Below, piece by piece: positions 12,062 through 22,867 of a DNA stretch of 64,000 nt. The DNA comes from Amia ocellicauda. Its lineage: Eukaryota; Chordata; Actinopteri; Amiiformes; Amiidae. A program made the translations under genes and the position numbers. The notes beneath the pieces were generated by a model. The model did not search any database. It was not told the origin of the DNA and worked only from the letters and a program-made list of their open reading frames with translations. The DNA lies in contig NC_089851.1 of the NCBI RefSeq assembly GCF_036373705.1, positions 54,396,440 to 54,460,439 of the forward strand, in the 5' to 3' direction. Position 1 is the stretch's first letter. The number at the start of each line of letters is the position of its first letter.

Positions 12062-12428
12062 TGAGACAGCACTGAGAGCATGGTTCAGCAGGCCCGCAAA
12101 CAACTGAAAAGAATGCCTCTCCTTTGGTGCAGCTCAGGAGTACACGTTCAGCAAAGGTCTCCATAACAAGCCGGCAAACCACATTTCGTCCTCCTCCTCC
12201 TCAACAACACACTACATGTCCTCCTCCTCCTCAACAACAACAACGAACTTGTAAAATACACATTTTCTTTAAAGAAAACAAAACACACAGATGACAGTCT
12301 GATTTCCCATCAGCTACACAGCCAACAGTATCTGAGGTTGAAAGACCTCCCTGGTGCAGAGGAGCCCAGAAGCCAAGCATCGAGAGAGAACAAACGAATG
12401 CTTCAGAGAATGCAAAGCGGGGCCAAGC

Positions 12429-12500
12429 GGGCTCGTCCGGGAGTTGAACCCGGGACCTCTCGCACCCTAAGCGAGAATCATACCCCTAGACCAACGAGCC
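12429..12500 (-). tRNA. tRNA-Pro(AGG)
   Basis: Canonical copy next to a run of three half-tRNA units. Confidence 0.93.
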
Positions 12501-13006
12501 AAGTTAACGGAGGGTGTCGCAGTTTCTGCTGGGCAAGCGCGTAACTGCTTTGGGGCAGACCGGGAGACCTACGCTCACTGACTGATAGCATGGACTGTAG
12601 CGCTGAAGTGTCTTTCCAGAACGGTAACCGTATCCCCAGTGAGACAGCACTGAGAGCATGGTTCAGCAGGCCCGCAAACAACTGAAAAGAATGCCTCTCC
12701 TTTGGTGCAGCTCAGGAGTACACGTTCAGCAAAGGTCTCCATAACAAGCCGGCAAACCACATTTCGTCCTCCTCCTCCTCAACAACACACTACATGTCCT
12801 CCTCCTCCTCAACAACAACAACGAACTTGTAAAATACACATTTTCTTTAAAGAAAACAAAACACACAGATGACAGTCTGATTTCCCATCAGCTACACAGC
12901 CAACAGTATCTGAGGTTGAAAGACCTCCCTGGTGCAGAGGAGCCCAGAAGCCAAGCATCGAGAGAGAACAAACGAATGCTTCAGAGAATGCAAAGCGGGG
13001 CCAAGC

Positions 13007-13078
13007 GGGCTCGTCCGGGAGTTGAACCCGGGACCTCTCGCACCCTAAGCGAGAATCATACCCCTAGACCAACGAGCC
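13007..13078 (-). tRNA. tRNA-Pro(AGG)
   Basis: Canonical copy. Its 5' spacer carries a private variant (caagcacgt for caagcgcgt) that marks the 2,569-bp higher-order block. Confidence 0.93.
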
Positions 13079-13599
13079 AAGTTAACGGAGGGTGTCGCAG
13101 TTTCTGCTGGGCAAGCACGTAACTGCTTTGGGGCAGACCGGGAGACCTACGCTCACTGACTGATAGCATGGACTGTAGCGCTGAAGTGTCTTTCCAGAAC
13201 GGTAACCGTATCCCCAGTGAGACAGCACTGAGAGCATGGTTCAGCAGGCCCGCAAACAACTGAAAAGAATGCCTCTCCTTTGGTGCAGCTCAGGAGTACA
13301 CGTTCAGCAAAGGTCTCCATAACAAGCCGGCAAACCACATTTCGTCCTCCTCCTCCTCAACAACACACTACATGTCCTCCTCCTCCTCCTCAACAACAAC
13401 AACAACAACAACAACGAACTTGTAAAAAACACATTTTCTTTAAAGAAAACAAAACACACACATGACAGTCTGATTTCCCATCAGCTTTACAGGCAACAGT
13501 ATCTGAGGTCGATAGCCCTCCCTTGTGCAGAGGAGCCCAGAAGCCAGCCTTCAAGAGCAAACGAACAAACACTTCAGTGACTGCAAAGTGGGGCCAAGT

Positions 13600-13671
13600 G
13601 GGCTCGTCCTGGAGTTGAACCCAGGGCCTCTCACACCCTCAGCAAGAATCATACCCCTAGACCAACGAGCC
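13600..13671 (-). pseudogene. tRNA-Pro(AGG)-like, U33-less
   Basis: Part of the first 2,569-bp block; its trailer contains the private cacacacatgac variant. Confidence 0.8.
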
Positions 13672-14177
13672 AAGTTAACGGAGGGTGTCGCAGTTTCTGC
13701 TGGGCAAGCGCGTAACTGCTTTGGGGCAGACCGGGAGACCTACGCACACTGACTGATAGCATGGACTGTAGCGCTGAAGTGTCTTTCCAGAACGGTAACC
13801 GTATCCCCAGTGAGACAGCACTGAGAGCATGGTTCAGCAGGCCCGCAAACAACTGAAAAGAATGCCTCTCCTTTGGTGCAGCTCAGGAGTACACGTTCAG
13901 CAAAGGTCTCCATAACAAGCCGGCAAACCACATTTCGTCCTCCTCCTCCTCAACAACACACTACATGTCCTCCTCCTCCTCAACAACAACAACGAACTTG
14001 TAAAATACACATTTTCTTTAAAGAAAACAAAACACACAGATGACAGTCTGATTTCCCATCAGCTACACAGCCAACAGTATCTGAGGTTGAAAGACCTCCC
14101 TGGTGCAGAGGAGCCCAGAAGCCAAGCATCGAGAGAGAACAAACGAATGCTTCAGAGAATGCAAAGCGGGGCCAAGC

Positions 14178-14249
14178 GGGCTCGTCCGGGAGTTGAACCC
14201 GGGACCTCTCGCACCCTAAGCGAGAATCATACCCCTAGACCAACGAGCC
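14178..14249 (-). tRNA. tRNA-Pro(AGG)
   Basis: Canonical; spacer has the caagcacgt variant shared with 13007, 15576 and 16747. Confidence 0.93.
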
Positions 14250-14755
14250 AAGTTAACGGAGGGTGTCGCAGTTTCTGCTGGGCAAGCACGTAACTGCTTT
14301 GGGGCAGACCGGGAGACCTACGCTCACTGACTGATAGCATGGACTGTAGCGCTGAAGTGTCTTTCCAGAACGGTAACCGTATCCCCAGTGAGACAGCACT
14401 GAGAGCATGGTTCAGCAGGCCCGCAAACAACTGAAAAGAATGCCTCTCCTTTGGTGCAGCTCAGGAGTACACGTTCAGCAAAGGTCTCCATAACAAGCCG
14501 GCAAACCACATTTCGTCCTCCTCCTCCTCAACAACACACTACATGTCCTCCTCCTCCTCAACAACAACAACGAACTTGTAAAATACACATTTTCTTTAAA
14601 GAAAACAAAACACACAGATGACAGTCTGATTTCCCATCAGCTACACAGCCAACAGTATCTGAGGTTGAAAGACCTCCCTGGTGCAGAGGAGCCCAGAAGC
14701 CAAGCATCGAGAGAGAACAAACGAATGCTTCAGAGAATGCAAAGCGGGGCCAAGC

Positions 14756-15208
14756 GGGCTCGTCCGGGAGTTGAACCCGGGACCTCTCGCACCCTAAGTG
14801 AGACAGCACTGAGAGCATGGTTCAGCAGGCCCGCAAACAACTGAAAAGAATGCCTCTCCTTTGGTGCAGCTCAGGAGTACACGTTCAGCAAAGGTCTCCA
14901 TAACAAGCCGGCAAACCACATTTCGTCCTCCTCCTCCTCAACAACACACTACATGTCCTCCTCCTCCTCAACAACAACAACGAACTTGTAAAATACACAT
15001 TTTCTTTAAAGAAAACAAAACACACAGATGACAGTCTGATTTCCCATCAGCTACACAGCCAACAGTATCTGAGGTTGAAAGACCTCCCTGGTGCAGAGGA
15101 GCCCAGAAGCCAAGCATCGAGAGAGAACAAACGAATGCTTCAGAGAATGCAAAGCGGGGCCAAGCGGGCTCGTCCGGGAGTTGAACCCGGGACCCCTCGC
15201 ACCCTAAG
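14756..15208 (-). pseudogene. Two 3'-half tRNA-Pro copies
   Basis: Halves start at 14756 and 15166; the second shares gacccctcgc with the 4847 copy. They lie inside the 2,569-bp higher-order block. Confidence 0.88.
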
Positions 15209-15575
15209 TGAGACAGCACTGAGAGCATGGTTCAGCAGGCCCGCAAACAACTGAAAAGAATGCCTCTCCTTTGGTGCAGCTCAGGAGTACACGTTCAGCA
15301 AAGGTCTCCATAACAAGCCGGCAAACCACATTTCGTCCTCCTCCTCCTCAACAACACACTACATGTCCTCCTCCTCCTCAACAACAACAACGAACTTGTA
15401 AAATACACATTTTCTTTAAAGAAAACAAAACACACAGATGACAGTCTGATTTCCCATCAGCTACACAGCCAACAGTATCTGAGGTTGAAAGACCTCCCTG
15501 GTGCAGAGGAGCCCAGAAGCCAAGCATCGAGAGAGAACAAACGAATGCTTCAGAGAATGCAAAGCGGGGCCAAGC

Positions 15576-15647
15576 GGGCTCGTCCGGGAGTTGAACCCGG
15601 GACCTCTCGCACCCTAAGCGAGAATCATACCCCTAGACCAACGAGCC
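15576..15647 (-). tRNA. tRNA-Pro(AGG)
   Basis: Canonical; lies exactly 2,569 bp from its counterpart at 13007. Confidence 0.93.
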
Positions 15648-16168
15648 AAGTTAACGGAGGGTGTCGCAGTTTCTGCTGGGCAAGCACGTAACTGCTTTGG
15701 GGCAGACCGGGAGACCTACGCTCACTGACTGATAGCATGGACTGTAGCGCTGAAGTGTCTTTCCAGAACGGTAACCGTATCCCCAGTGAGACAGCACTGA
15801 GAGCATGGTTCAGCAGGCCCGCAAACAACTGAAAAGAATGCCTCTCCTTTGGTGCAGCTCAGGAGTACACGTTCAGCAAAGGTCTCCATAACAAGCCGGC
15901 AAACCACATTTCGTCCTCCTCCTCCTCAACAACACACTACATGTCCTCCTCCTCCTCCTCAACAACAACAACAACAACAACAACGAACTTGTAAAAAACA
16001 CATTTTCTTTAAAGAAAACAAAACACACACATGACAGTCTGATTTCCCATCAGCTTTACAGGCAACAGTATCTGAGGTCGATAGCCCTCCCTTGTGCAGA
16101 GGAGCCCAGAAGCCAGCCTTCAAGAGCAAACGAACAAACACTTCAGTGACTGCAAAGTGGGGCCAAGT

Positions 16169-16240
16169 GGGCTCGTCCTGGAGTTGAACCCAGGGCCTCT
16201 CACACCCTCAGCAAGAATCATACCCCTAGACCAACGAGCC
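16169..16240 (-). pseudogene. tRNA-Pro(AGG)-like, U33-less
   Basis: Counterpart of 13600, 2,569 bp away. Confidence 0.8.
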
Positions 16241-16746
16241 AAGTTAACGGAGGGTGTCGCAGTTTCTGCTGGGCAAGCGCGTAACTGCTTTGGGGCAGAC
16301 CGGGAGACCTACGCACACTGACTGATAGCATGGACTGTAGCGCTGAAGTGTCTTTCCAGAACGGTAACCGTATCCCCAGTGAGACAGCACTGAGAGCATG
16401 GTTCAGCAGGCCCGCAAACAACTGAAAAGAATGCCTCTCCTTTGGTGCAGCTCAGGAGTACACGTTCAGCAAAGGTCTCCATAACAAGCCGGCAAACCAC
16501 ATTTCGTCCTCCTCCTCCTCAACAACACACTACATGTCCTCCTCCTCCTCAACAACAACAACGAACTTGTAAAATACACATTTTCTTTAAAGAAAACAAA
16601 ACACACAGATGACAGTCTGATTTCCCATCAGCTACACAGCCAACAGTATCTGAGGTTGAAAGACCTCCCTGGTGCAGAGGAGCCCAGAAGCCAAGCATCG
16701 AGAGAGAACAAACGAATGCTTCAGAGAATGCAAAGCGGGGCCAAGC

Positions 16747-16818
16747 GGGCTCGTCCGGGAGTTGAACCCGGGACCTCTCGCACCCTAAGCGAGAATCATA
16801 CCCCTAGACCAACGAGCC
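16747..16818 (-). tRNA. tRNA-Pro(AGG)
   Basis: Canonical; 2,569 bp from its counterpart at 14178. Last canonical copy of the left array. Confidence 0.93.
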
Positions 16819-17339
16819 AAGTTAACGGAGGGTGTCGCAGTTTCTGCTGGGCAAGCACGTAACTGCTTTGGGGCAGACCGGGAGACCTACGCTCACTGAC
16901 TGATAGCATGGACTGTAGCGCTGAAGTGTCTTTCCAGAACGGTAACCGTATCCCCAGTGAGACAGCACTGAGAGCATGGTTCAGCAGGCCCGCAAACAAC
17001 TGAAAAGAATGCCTCTCCTTTGGTGCAGCTCAGGAGTACACGTTCAGCAAAGGTCTCCATAACAAGCCGGCAAACCACATTTCGTCCTCCTCCTCCTCAA
17101 CAACACACTACATGTCCTCCTCCTCCTCCTCAACAACAACAACAACAACAACAACGAACTTGTAAAAAACACATTTTCTTTAAAGAAAACAAAACACACA
17201 CATGACAGTCTGATTTCCCATCAGCTTTACAGGCAACAGTATCTGAGGTCGATAGCCCTCCCTTGTGCAGAGGAGCCCAGAAGCCAGCCTTCAAGAGCAA
17301 ACAAACAAACACTTCAGTGACTGCAAAGTGGGGCCAAGC

Positions 17340-17411
17340 GGGCTCGTCCTGGAGTTGAACCCAGGGCCTCTCACACCCTCAGCAAGAATCATACCCCTAG
17401 ACCAACGAGCC
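17340..17411 (-). pseudogene. tRNA-Pro(AGG)-like, U33-less, array-edge copy
   Basis: Last unit of the left array. The tRNA part is still close to 3269, but the leader beyond it quickly diverges (gctaataggcaatattgc), as expected for an edge unit that escapes homogenisation. Confidence 0.78.
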
Positions 17412-17473
17412 AAGCTAATAGGCAATATTGCATGTTCTCCTGGGCAAGCACATAACTGCTTGAGGCAGACCCT

Positions 17474-17984
17474 CACCTGATCACCACATGTGGTTACACT
17501 TTAAGAAGGGGTGAGTTTAAGGTCATCGGTAACATCACAAAGGTTGGCAGCATTTTACATGAATATGTAAAGTTAAAAACACACACTACATGTAAATAAG
17601 CCATACTACTTGTTTAGTGTATGTAAGCTCGTTCTGTAATCATACATCATCCATACTAGTATTTAATAATTGAATTAACTATACACAAACTACTTGGTCA
17701 ATTCACTCTTGTTACCGTGTAATTACAGTGCAAGTAAATTGTAATAATTGTAGCGTTGTATATTGGGCCATATTTTACATGTAACTATATATTTCATATT
17801 TGTCCAATTAATGTACATTTGTTTTTTTTGTTTTTTAGCTGGTACCAAAACATTGGACTCTGGAACTAAAAGGTCGGAAATTGGAAGAACTATTAATGAC
17901 AAATGAATGACCGCTGATACAAGTAAATAGTGTTTACTCAAATCTAAAGTGAGACCTTTTTGAATGAATCTGTAATACATGCCC
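17474..17984. other. Intergenic, AT-rich
   Basis: Sequence between the left array and the first Tc1-like remnant. AT-rich with a short T-rich tract near 17820; no gene, RNA or repeat family recognised. Confidence 0.6.
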
Positions 17985-18510
17985 TAAACAGAATGAGAAC
18001 ATGGATCCATCATGCCTTGTTACCACTGTGCAGGCTGGTGGTGGTGGTGTAATGGTGTGGGGGATGTTTTCTTGGCACACTTTATGCCCCTTAGTGCCAA
18101 TTGGGCATCGTTTAAATGCCACGGCCTACCTGAGCATTGTTTCTGACCATGTCCATCCCTTTATGACCACCATGTACCCATCCTCTGATGGCTACTTCCA
18201 GCAGGATAATGCACCATGTCACAAAGGTCGAATCATTTCAAATTGGTTTCTTGAACATGACAATGAGTTCACTGTACTAAACTGGCCCCCACAGTCACCA
18301 GATCTCAACCCAATAGAGCATCTTTGGGATGTGGTGGAACGGGAGCTTCGTGCCCTGGATGTGCATCCCACAAATCTCCATCAATTGCAAGATGCTATCC
18401 TATCAATATGGGCCAACATTTCTAAAGAATGCTTTCAGCACCTTGTTGAATCAATGCCACGTAGAATTAAGGCAGTTCTGAAGGCAAAAGGGGGTCAAAC
18501 ACCAAGTGAG
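17985..18510 (+). mobile_element. Tc1-like transposase, 3' half
   Basis: An open frame from 18001 matches the C-terminal half of a common fish Tc1-like transposase. QQDNAPCH holds the second catalytic Asp, and SPDLNPIEHLWD holds the catalytic Glu; I count 36 residues between them, so spacing resembles the DD36E branch rather than the usual DD34E. The N-terminal DNA-binding domain, the first catalytic Asp and both terminal inverted repeats are not seen. Beyond about 18510 the frame continues into unrelated AT-rich DNA, so the 3' end of the element is lost. A dead fragment, but well kept over about 170 codons. Confidence 0.9.
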
Positions 18511-19063
18511 TACCAAGTGAAATCTATTAAAGTATTGAAGTATCCCAATGTTTTAAGTTACACTTCATGTATACATGTGTTTGGAAGTTTATCAAAATAT
18601 ATTCTACCAGTATATTTAGAATGCAACATTTTTGCAGTCTAATATATTCACAGTATACAATACATGCAATATGAGATTGTTGTGTATTTAGCAGTATACT
18701 AAATGTATATTATAAGGGGACATATATGTATGCATTTTTATATATTTAGTATAAAATACATGTGTAGATGTTACAGTATATTTGCATATAATTATAGATA
18801 TATTAAAAACAAGTTTACATATAATTCTGAATATACTTAAGTTATATTAAGCAATATTTGTATTGTATAATATAGTGTATTTGACCATATTTCTGTATCA
18901 AGTGACAGTGCAATTGATATTTAAAAGAATATTTTCACCATATATTATAAAATGGTATGCACATTTATAAAACATATTAATACATTAAAATACATTTCAT
19001 ATTTCAGAATAATATATATTTTTAAATATTTTATTTTTGTAAGGGTATCTTCCATAAATGCAG
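18511..19063. other. Intergenic, very AT-rich
   Basis: Dominated by short TATA/ATATTTAGTATA-like words; no coding or RNA signal seen. Confidence 0.55.
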
Positions 19064-19243
19064 TTTTACCAAACAAAGGAAAACCAGGAAAGGTTGGTGG
19101 AGGAGATTACGCAGTTTTGGCAGCCCATTCTGAAACCCACTGCAGAATATATTCTGGCAGGAGGTCTGATTAAAATACTGGAAAATCTTCAATCAAAGTC
19201 AAGAAATGTGTCAAAAGGCTTCCAGTTTCCTTTCCTGCCATGA
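19064..19243 (+). other. Exon-like open segment, unidentified
   Basis: A frame of about 60 codons closed by TGA at 19241-19243, preceded by a possible splice acceptor (ataaatgcag). The predicted peptide contains VEEITQFWQPILKP and ILAGGLIKILENLQ. Its base composition is less AT-rich than its surroundings. I do not recognise the family; it may be the last exon of a lost or transposed gene, or chance. Confidence 0.25.
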
Positions 19244-19269
19244 GAAGTATGCTGATTTCAGAACCTCTA

Positions 19270-19565
19270 TGAAGTAGATTCCTTATTTTTCAAAAAATAA
19301 GTAATGGTTATTTTTTTCATTGTTTCCTCAATATATTAATAATAAACTGTTTTATTTTTTTCTGCAAAATAAGTAAAGTTTACTTATTTATTTCTGGTTC
19401 CTGTTTTTTTTTTTTTTAAATAAGTAATGGTTATTTATTTTTATCTTTCTTGTTTATTACTTTTTCTGTGAATTCTGATTCTAGTAGTATGAAGAAATAA
19501 GTAATAGTTACTCATTCCTTATTTCTGTTTCCCTGTTTTTTCACAAAATAAGTAATGGTTATTTC
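19270..19565. repeat. Diverged minisatellite of AAATAAGTAATGGTTATTT words
   Basis: Four to five copies of a loosely spaced motif (aaataagtaatggttattt) separated by T-rich stretches ending in ccctgtttttt. The motif is partly self-complementary (AAATAAGTAA and TTACTTATTT both occur). A related copy lies at 20900-20960. Confidence 0.6.
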
Positions 19566-19631
19566 AAAAATCCCTGTTTACAAATGTAAGGACTTATAGG
19601 ACAACAGCATTACATACAGATAGATAACATA

Positions 19632-20252
19632 CATTAGTTATTATGGTAACAAGTGTCCATTATAAACAATCTATTAACAAATTATTGATTATGTTATTGT
19701 TATATGATTATTACAAATTATAAATATATTAGACATTTTTATTTAAACATTTTTGCTATACTATGTAGTTTGCATGTTCTCCCCGTGTCCACGTGGGTTT
19801 CCTCCCACCGTCCAAAGACATGTGGGTTAGGTTAATTGGCTTCTCTAAATTGCCCTGTATGTGGGTGTGTCTGCGTGTGTGTGTGTGTGTGTGTGTGTGT
19901 TGCCCAGCGATGGACTGGGGTCCCGTCCTGGGTGTATTCCTGCCTTGTGCCCTTTGCCTGCCGGGATCAGTGCTCGGCGACCTTCGCCAGGATAACTGGT
20001 TTCAAAAATGGATGGATAATAGCAGCAATTAACTGGCATGGCAGTTAATGATAATAGATTGATATCGATGTGCAAATGTCATGTTATTATACCCTTTATT
20101 AAATATGTTATTAAATACCTTAAAACATATTATAGCAAAAAAGTTTAAAAATGTCTAATATATTTATAATTTGTAAAATTAATCATATAATAATAACATA
20201 ACATGTTAATAGATTGTTTATAATGGACACTTAAAATAAAGCATTACCATTA
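19632..20252. mobile_element. Fold-back element with arms of about 115 bp
   Basis: The left arm (about 19646-19760) is an inverted, imperfect copy of the right arm (about 20120-20236); shared words include aagtgtccattataaacaat and ttataaatatattagacatt. The interior (about 19762-20030) holds a separate fish repeat, so the arms form a MITE-like element that was later invaded, or a composite. No target duplication was confirmed. Confidence 0.6.
19762..20030 (+). repeat. Dispersed fish retroposon-like tail with (GT)n
   Basis: Contains gcatgttctccccgtgtc, gggtttcctccca, aaagacatgtgggttaggtt and a terminal atggatggat, words typical of an abundant fish repeat with a tRNA-like head and a LINE-like tail. 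A (GT)n tract lies at about 19875-19900. Confidence 0.6.
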
Positions 20253-20999
20253 TTCTTAATACATGGATACAAGATAATCAACAACATGGGAGGGCTTGAG
20301 AATCTGCTATGGCTTTGTGCAAGGAAATTTGGCACTGAATAAATGTTGGCTACAGCAAACATGCGCTGCTGTACAGGCTGACAGAGACACTGTGATGCAT
20401 TTCTTCAATGAGTGATGCTTACTTAATCTTTATTTCCATTTCCCAGTTTAAGGACACTTATCTCTACAGCATTACTTCAGTAGTTCACGCAGCCCCCTAT
20501 AGAAGTCAGCGGAAGATGTAGTGATTGAAGTAATGGAGGTATCTTGGCCTGTACACACTTGGCAGAGGGAACGACAGCCTGGCCATGGAACACCTACCCC
20601 CAGCTCCATCTTGAGATTAGCGAGAGGCAGCAGTGATGCAGCGCTATGGAGCCTACAGCGCAGGGAAGGGACTTAATGCGTGGTATCTCTGATGTAGTGC
20701 TTGTGTGTTTTTCAGGTCTTTTCTATAATGTGCTTTCTGTATTGTCATAAACCCCTGGCACTTTTTGTCACTGTTACTCTATATTGTTTTGCATTACATT
20801 CATAAAGAAAATAAAACGAAAAATCTCTAATAGTGTGTGTCTCAATGGTTGTGTTTGTTCATACATCGATAAAAAACGTTTGGAAATACTATGAAAAGTA
20901 AAATGTAGATAACAAATAAGTAATCATAAGTTATTTCTGTGTCCTATTCTGTAAAAAATAAGAAATGATTAGTCCTACTTATTAAGTGGTCACTGAACA
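20253..20999. other. Intergenic with possible non-coding exon
   Basis: Moderately GC-richer than its flanks between 20450 and 20760, followed by an AATAAA-type signal near 20808. No frame or family recognised. Confidence 0.35.
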
Positions 21000-21308
21000 G
21001 TGTGCTCTCTGTCAAAAGCCAGCTTTTGGGCTCCTCTGCACAAGAGGGCTTTTGACCTCAGATGCTGTTGCCTGTGCAGCTGAAGGGAAATCAGACTGTC
21101 ATCTGTGTGTTTTTCTATAAAACAAATGTGTATTATGCAAGTTTGTTGTGGTTGTTGAGGAGGAGGAGGAGGAGGAGGAGGACGACATGTAGTGTGTTGT
21201 TGAGGAGGAGAACTTTGTGAAGCCACTTGTTCAGTTGGCCCGTTGGTCTAGGAGTATGATTCTCACTTAGTGTGCGAGAGGTCCTGTGTTCAACTCCTGA
21301 ACGAGCCC
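21000..21308 (+). repeat. Inverted, diverged relic of the array unit
   Basis: On the plus strand, 21020-21210 matches the array unit read on its minus strand (ggctcctctgcacaag, cagactgtcatctgtgtgtt, agtttgttg, gaggagg tracts, acatgtagtgtgttgttgag). It passes straight to a tRNA-Pro relic and lacks the spacer of about 280 bp present in every array unit. It is far more diverged than any array copy. Confidence 0.85.
21237..21308 (+). pseudogene. tRNA-Pro relic
   Basis: A 72-nt tRNA-Pro-derived sequence (ggcccgttggtctagg ... gaacgagccc). The anticodon loop reads TTAGTGT, so the AGG anticodon is lost, and the acceptor and T stems contain mismatches. U33 is kept. Confidence 0.8.
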
Positions 21309-21419
21309 TAGGGCATGAAGCCGTCTGGTTTCGTGGCTGGTGACGGTAGTCTTCTTGGGGTTGCTTTCCTCTACCTGCTTTCGCATTATTGTTGATCTGC
21401 ACTGTGAAGTGCTGTTAAA

Positions 21420-21990
21420 TGAGTTTTGAATCATTTGGCTGAATCTGAGCAGATAACATAGCCCTAAACATTTCAGAATTCATCCTGCTGCTTTTGTCAA
21501 AAGTCAACCAGTTCTCTTGACAGCCATACATGCCCTTACCATAACACTACCTTCACCATGTTTCACAGATGAGGTGGTATGCTTCAGATCATGAGCAGTT
21601 CCTTCCCTTCTCCATACTCTTCTCTTCCCATCATTCTGGTACAAGTTGATCTTTGTCTCATCTGTACATAAGATGTTGTTCCAGAACTGTACAGGGTTCT
21701 TTAGATGTTTTTTGCCAAACTCTAATATGGTCTTCCCATTTCCTGTTTAAATACAGAGGGTTTACCACAAGATGTACTCTGGTGAAGTGTTCTCTTGATT
21801 GTTGACATTGACACAGATACGCCTACCTCCTGGAGGGTATTCTTGATCTAGCCAACTGTTGTGAAGGGGTTTTCCTCACCAGGGAAAAAATTCTGTCATC
21901 CACCACAGTTGTTTTCCGTGGTGTTCCTGGCCTTTTGGTGTTCCTGCGCTCACCAGTACGTTCTTATTAGTGGATTTGGCCACACCTAAT
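21420..21990 (-). mobile_element. Tc1-like remnant, N-terminal and middle part
   Basis: On the minus strand the translation shows Tc1 transposase words in several frames: TPRKTTVVDDR, a helix-turn-helix-like stretch and DETKINLYQNDGKRRVWRR with the first catalytic Asp. Stops and frame changes break it, and the C-terminal third is not here. Confidence 0.8.
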
Positions 21991-22019
21991 GTTTTTGCTC
22001 TCTGATTGGTTTGTTTTGA

Positions 22020-22867
22020 TATCTAAGGCAAAACACCCCAAGAACAAGCAGGATCTAAAGACAGCTGTAGTGCAGGCCTGGCATAGCATCACCAGGGAAG
22101 AAACCCAGCATCTGGTGATGTCTATGGGTTCCAGACTTCAGGCAGTCATTGACTGCAAAGGATTTGCAACTGATAGGGAGAAATTTTACTCCCTCAATAA
22201 ACAGGCGGACAAGGAATACTCAGGACCCGATTTAACTGAAATAATACCAAAATAGTTTATTCAGCTACAACTAAGTGCTCTGGAGATGGTCAGTCAGCAA
22301 GACACATCTAAGGTTTTTCTAAAGAACATGCTATCATATACAAGATGACTCCCTTTGGTTGCTGGGCAACTGGATGACGTCAATGATGTACCCCAAACTT
22401 GATCACAGACTTCTCCTTTGTCTTCTGTTTTCTCTATAGCCTTGGATGAAAATGTTTTTCTAAAAATCAGCTACACAGAACTACTGCACCTGTCCTCTGC
22501 GGAGCAATACACAAAGCTTAAATTCATACATGGGTTACACAATCTTACTGCAACAATGGTGCAAATATATTTGGCATTCGGACAGGCCACTGTCCCGCAT
22601 CACAACCAAGTATTGAAACTCACAATTTAATTAATGATTATGTTAGTTTGTCCAAATACTTTTGAGCCCCTAAAATTGGGGGGACCACATAAAAATTGGT
22701 TTAATTCCTACACCATTCACCCGATTTGGATGTAACTACCCTCCAATTAAAGATGAAAGTCTACACTTAAAGCACATCTTGATTGTTTCCTTTCCAATCC
22801 ATTGTGATGGTGTACAGAGCCAAATTGACAATTGGGTCTGTCCAAATATTTATGGACCGGACTGTAT
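22020..22867 (+). mobile_element. Tc1-like remnant, C-terminal part and 3' end
   Basis: Opposite orientation to the neighbour at 21420. 22030-22190 encodes a Tc1 C-terminal segment (QDLKTAVVQAWHSITREE, SRLQAVIDCKGFAT). The end, gtccaaatatttatggaccggactgta, broken here only by length, resembles a Tc1 terminal repeat. The two neighbours may be one element split by an inversion, or two insertions. Confidence 0.7.

Larger units (their letters stand above)
1..17473 (-). repeat. Left tandem array of tRNA-Pro units (35 units)
   Basis: Head-to-tail array of units of about 410, 578 and 590-593 bp. In the tRNA sense (minus strand) each unit has a tRNA-Pro gene or relic, a trailer without T4 for about 130-150 nt, a TTTTGTTTT stretch, a (GTT)n tract, two GGA-repeat tracts and a spacer of about 280 bp leading to the next tRNA. 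By tRNA type the order includes 10 canonical AGG units, 10 U33-less units and 15 half-tRNA units. Similarity ends near 17473, inside the last unit. The left edge lies outside the window. Private variants shared by blocks show higher-order duplication (6260-10212 and 13007-16818). Copy number in the real genome may differ from this assembly. Confidence 0.95.

Noticed and set aside
1-17473. CRISPR-like array of regularly spaced repeats
   Set aside because: The whole unit of 410-593 bp is repeated, not short repeats with unique spacers; the surrounding DNA is vertebrate.
19793-20048. Frames over the (GT)n tract
   Set aside because: They arise from a dispersed fish repeat and its microsatellite.
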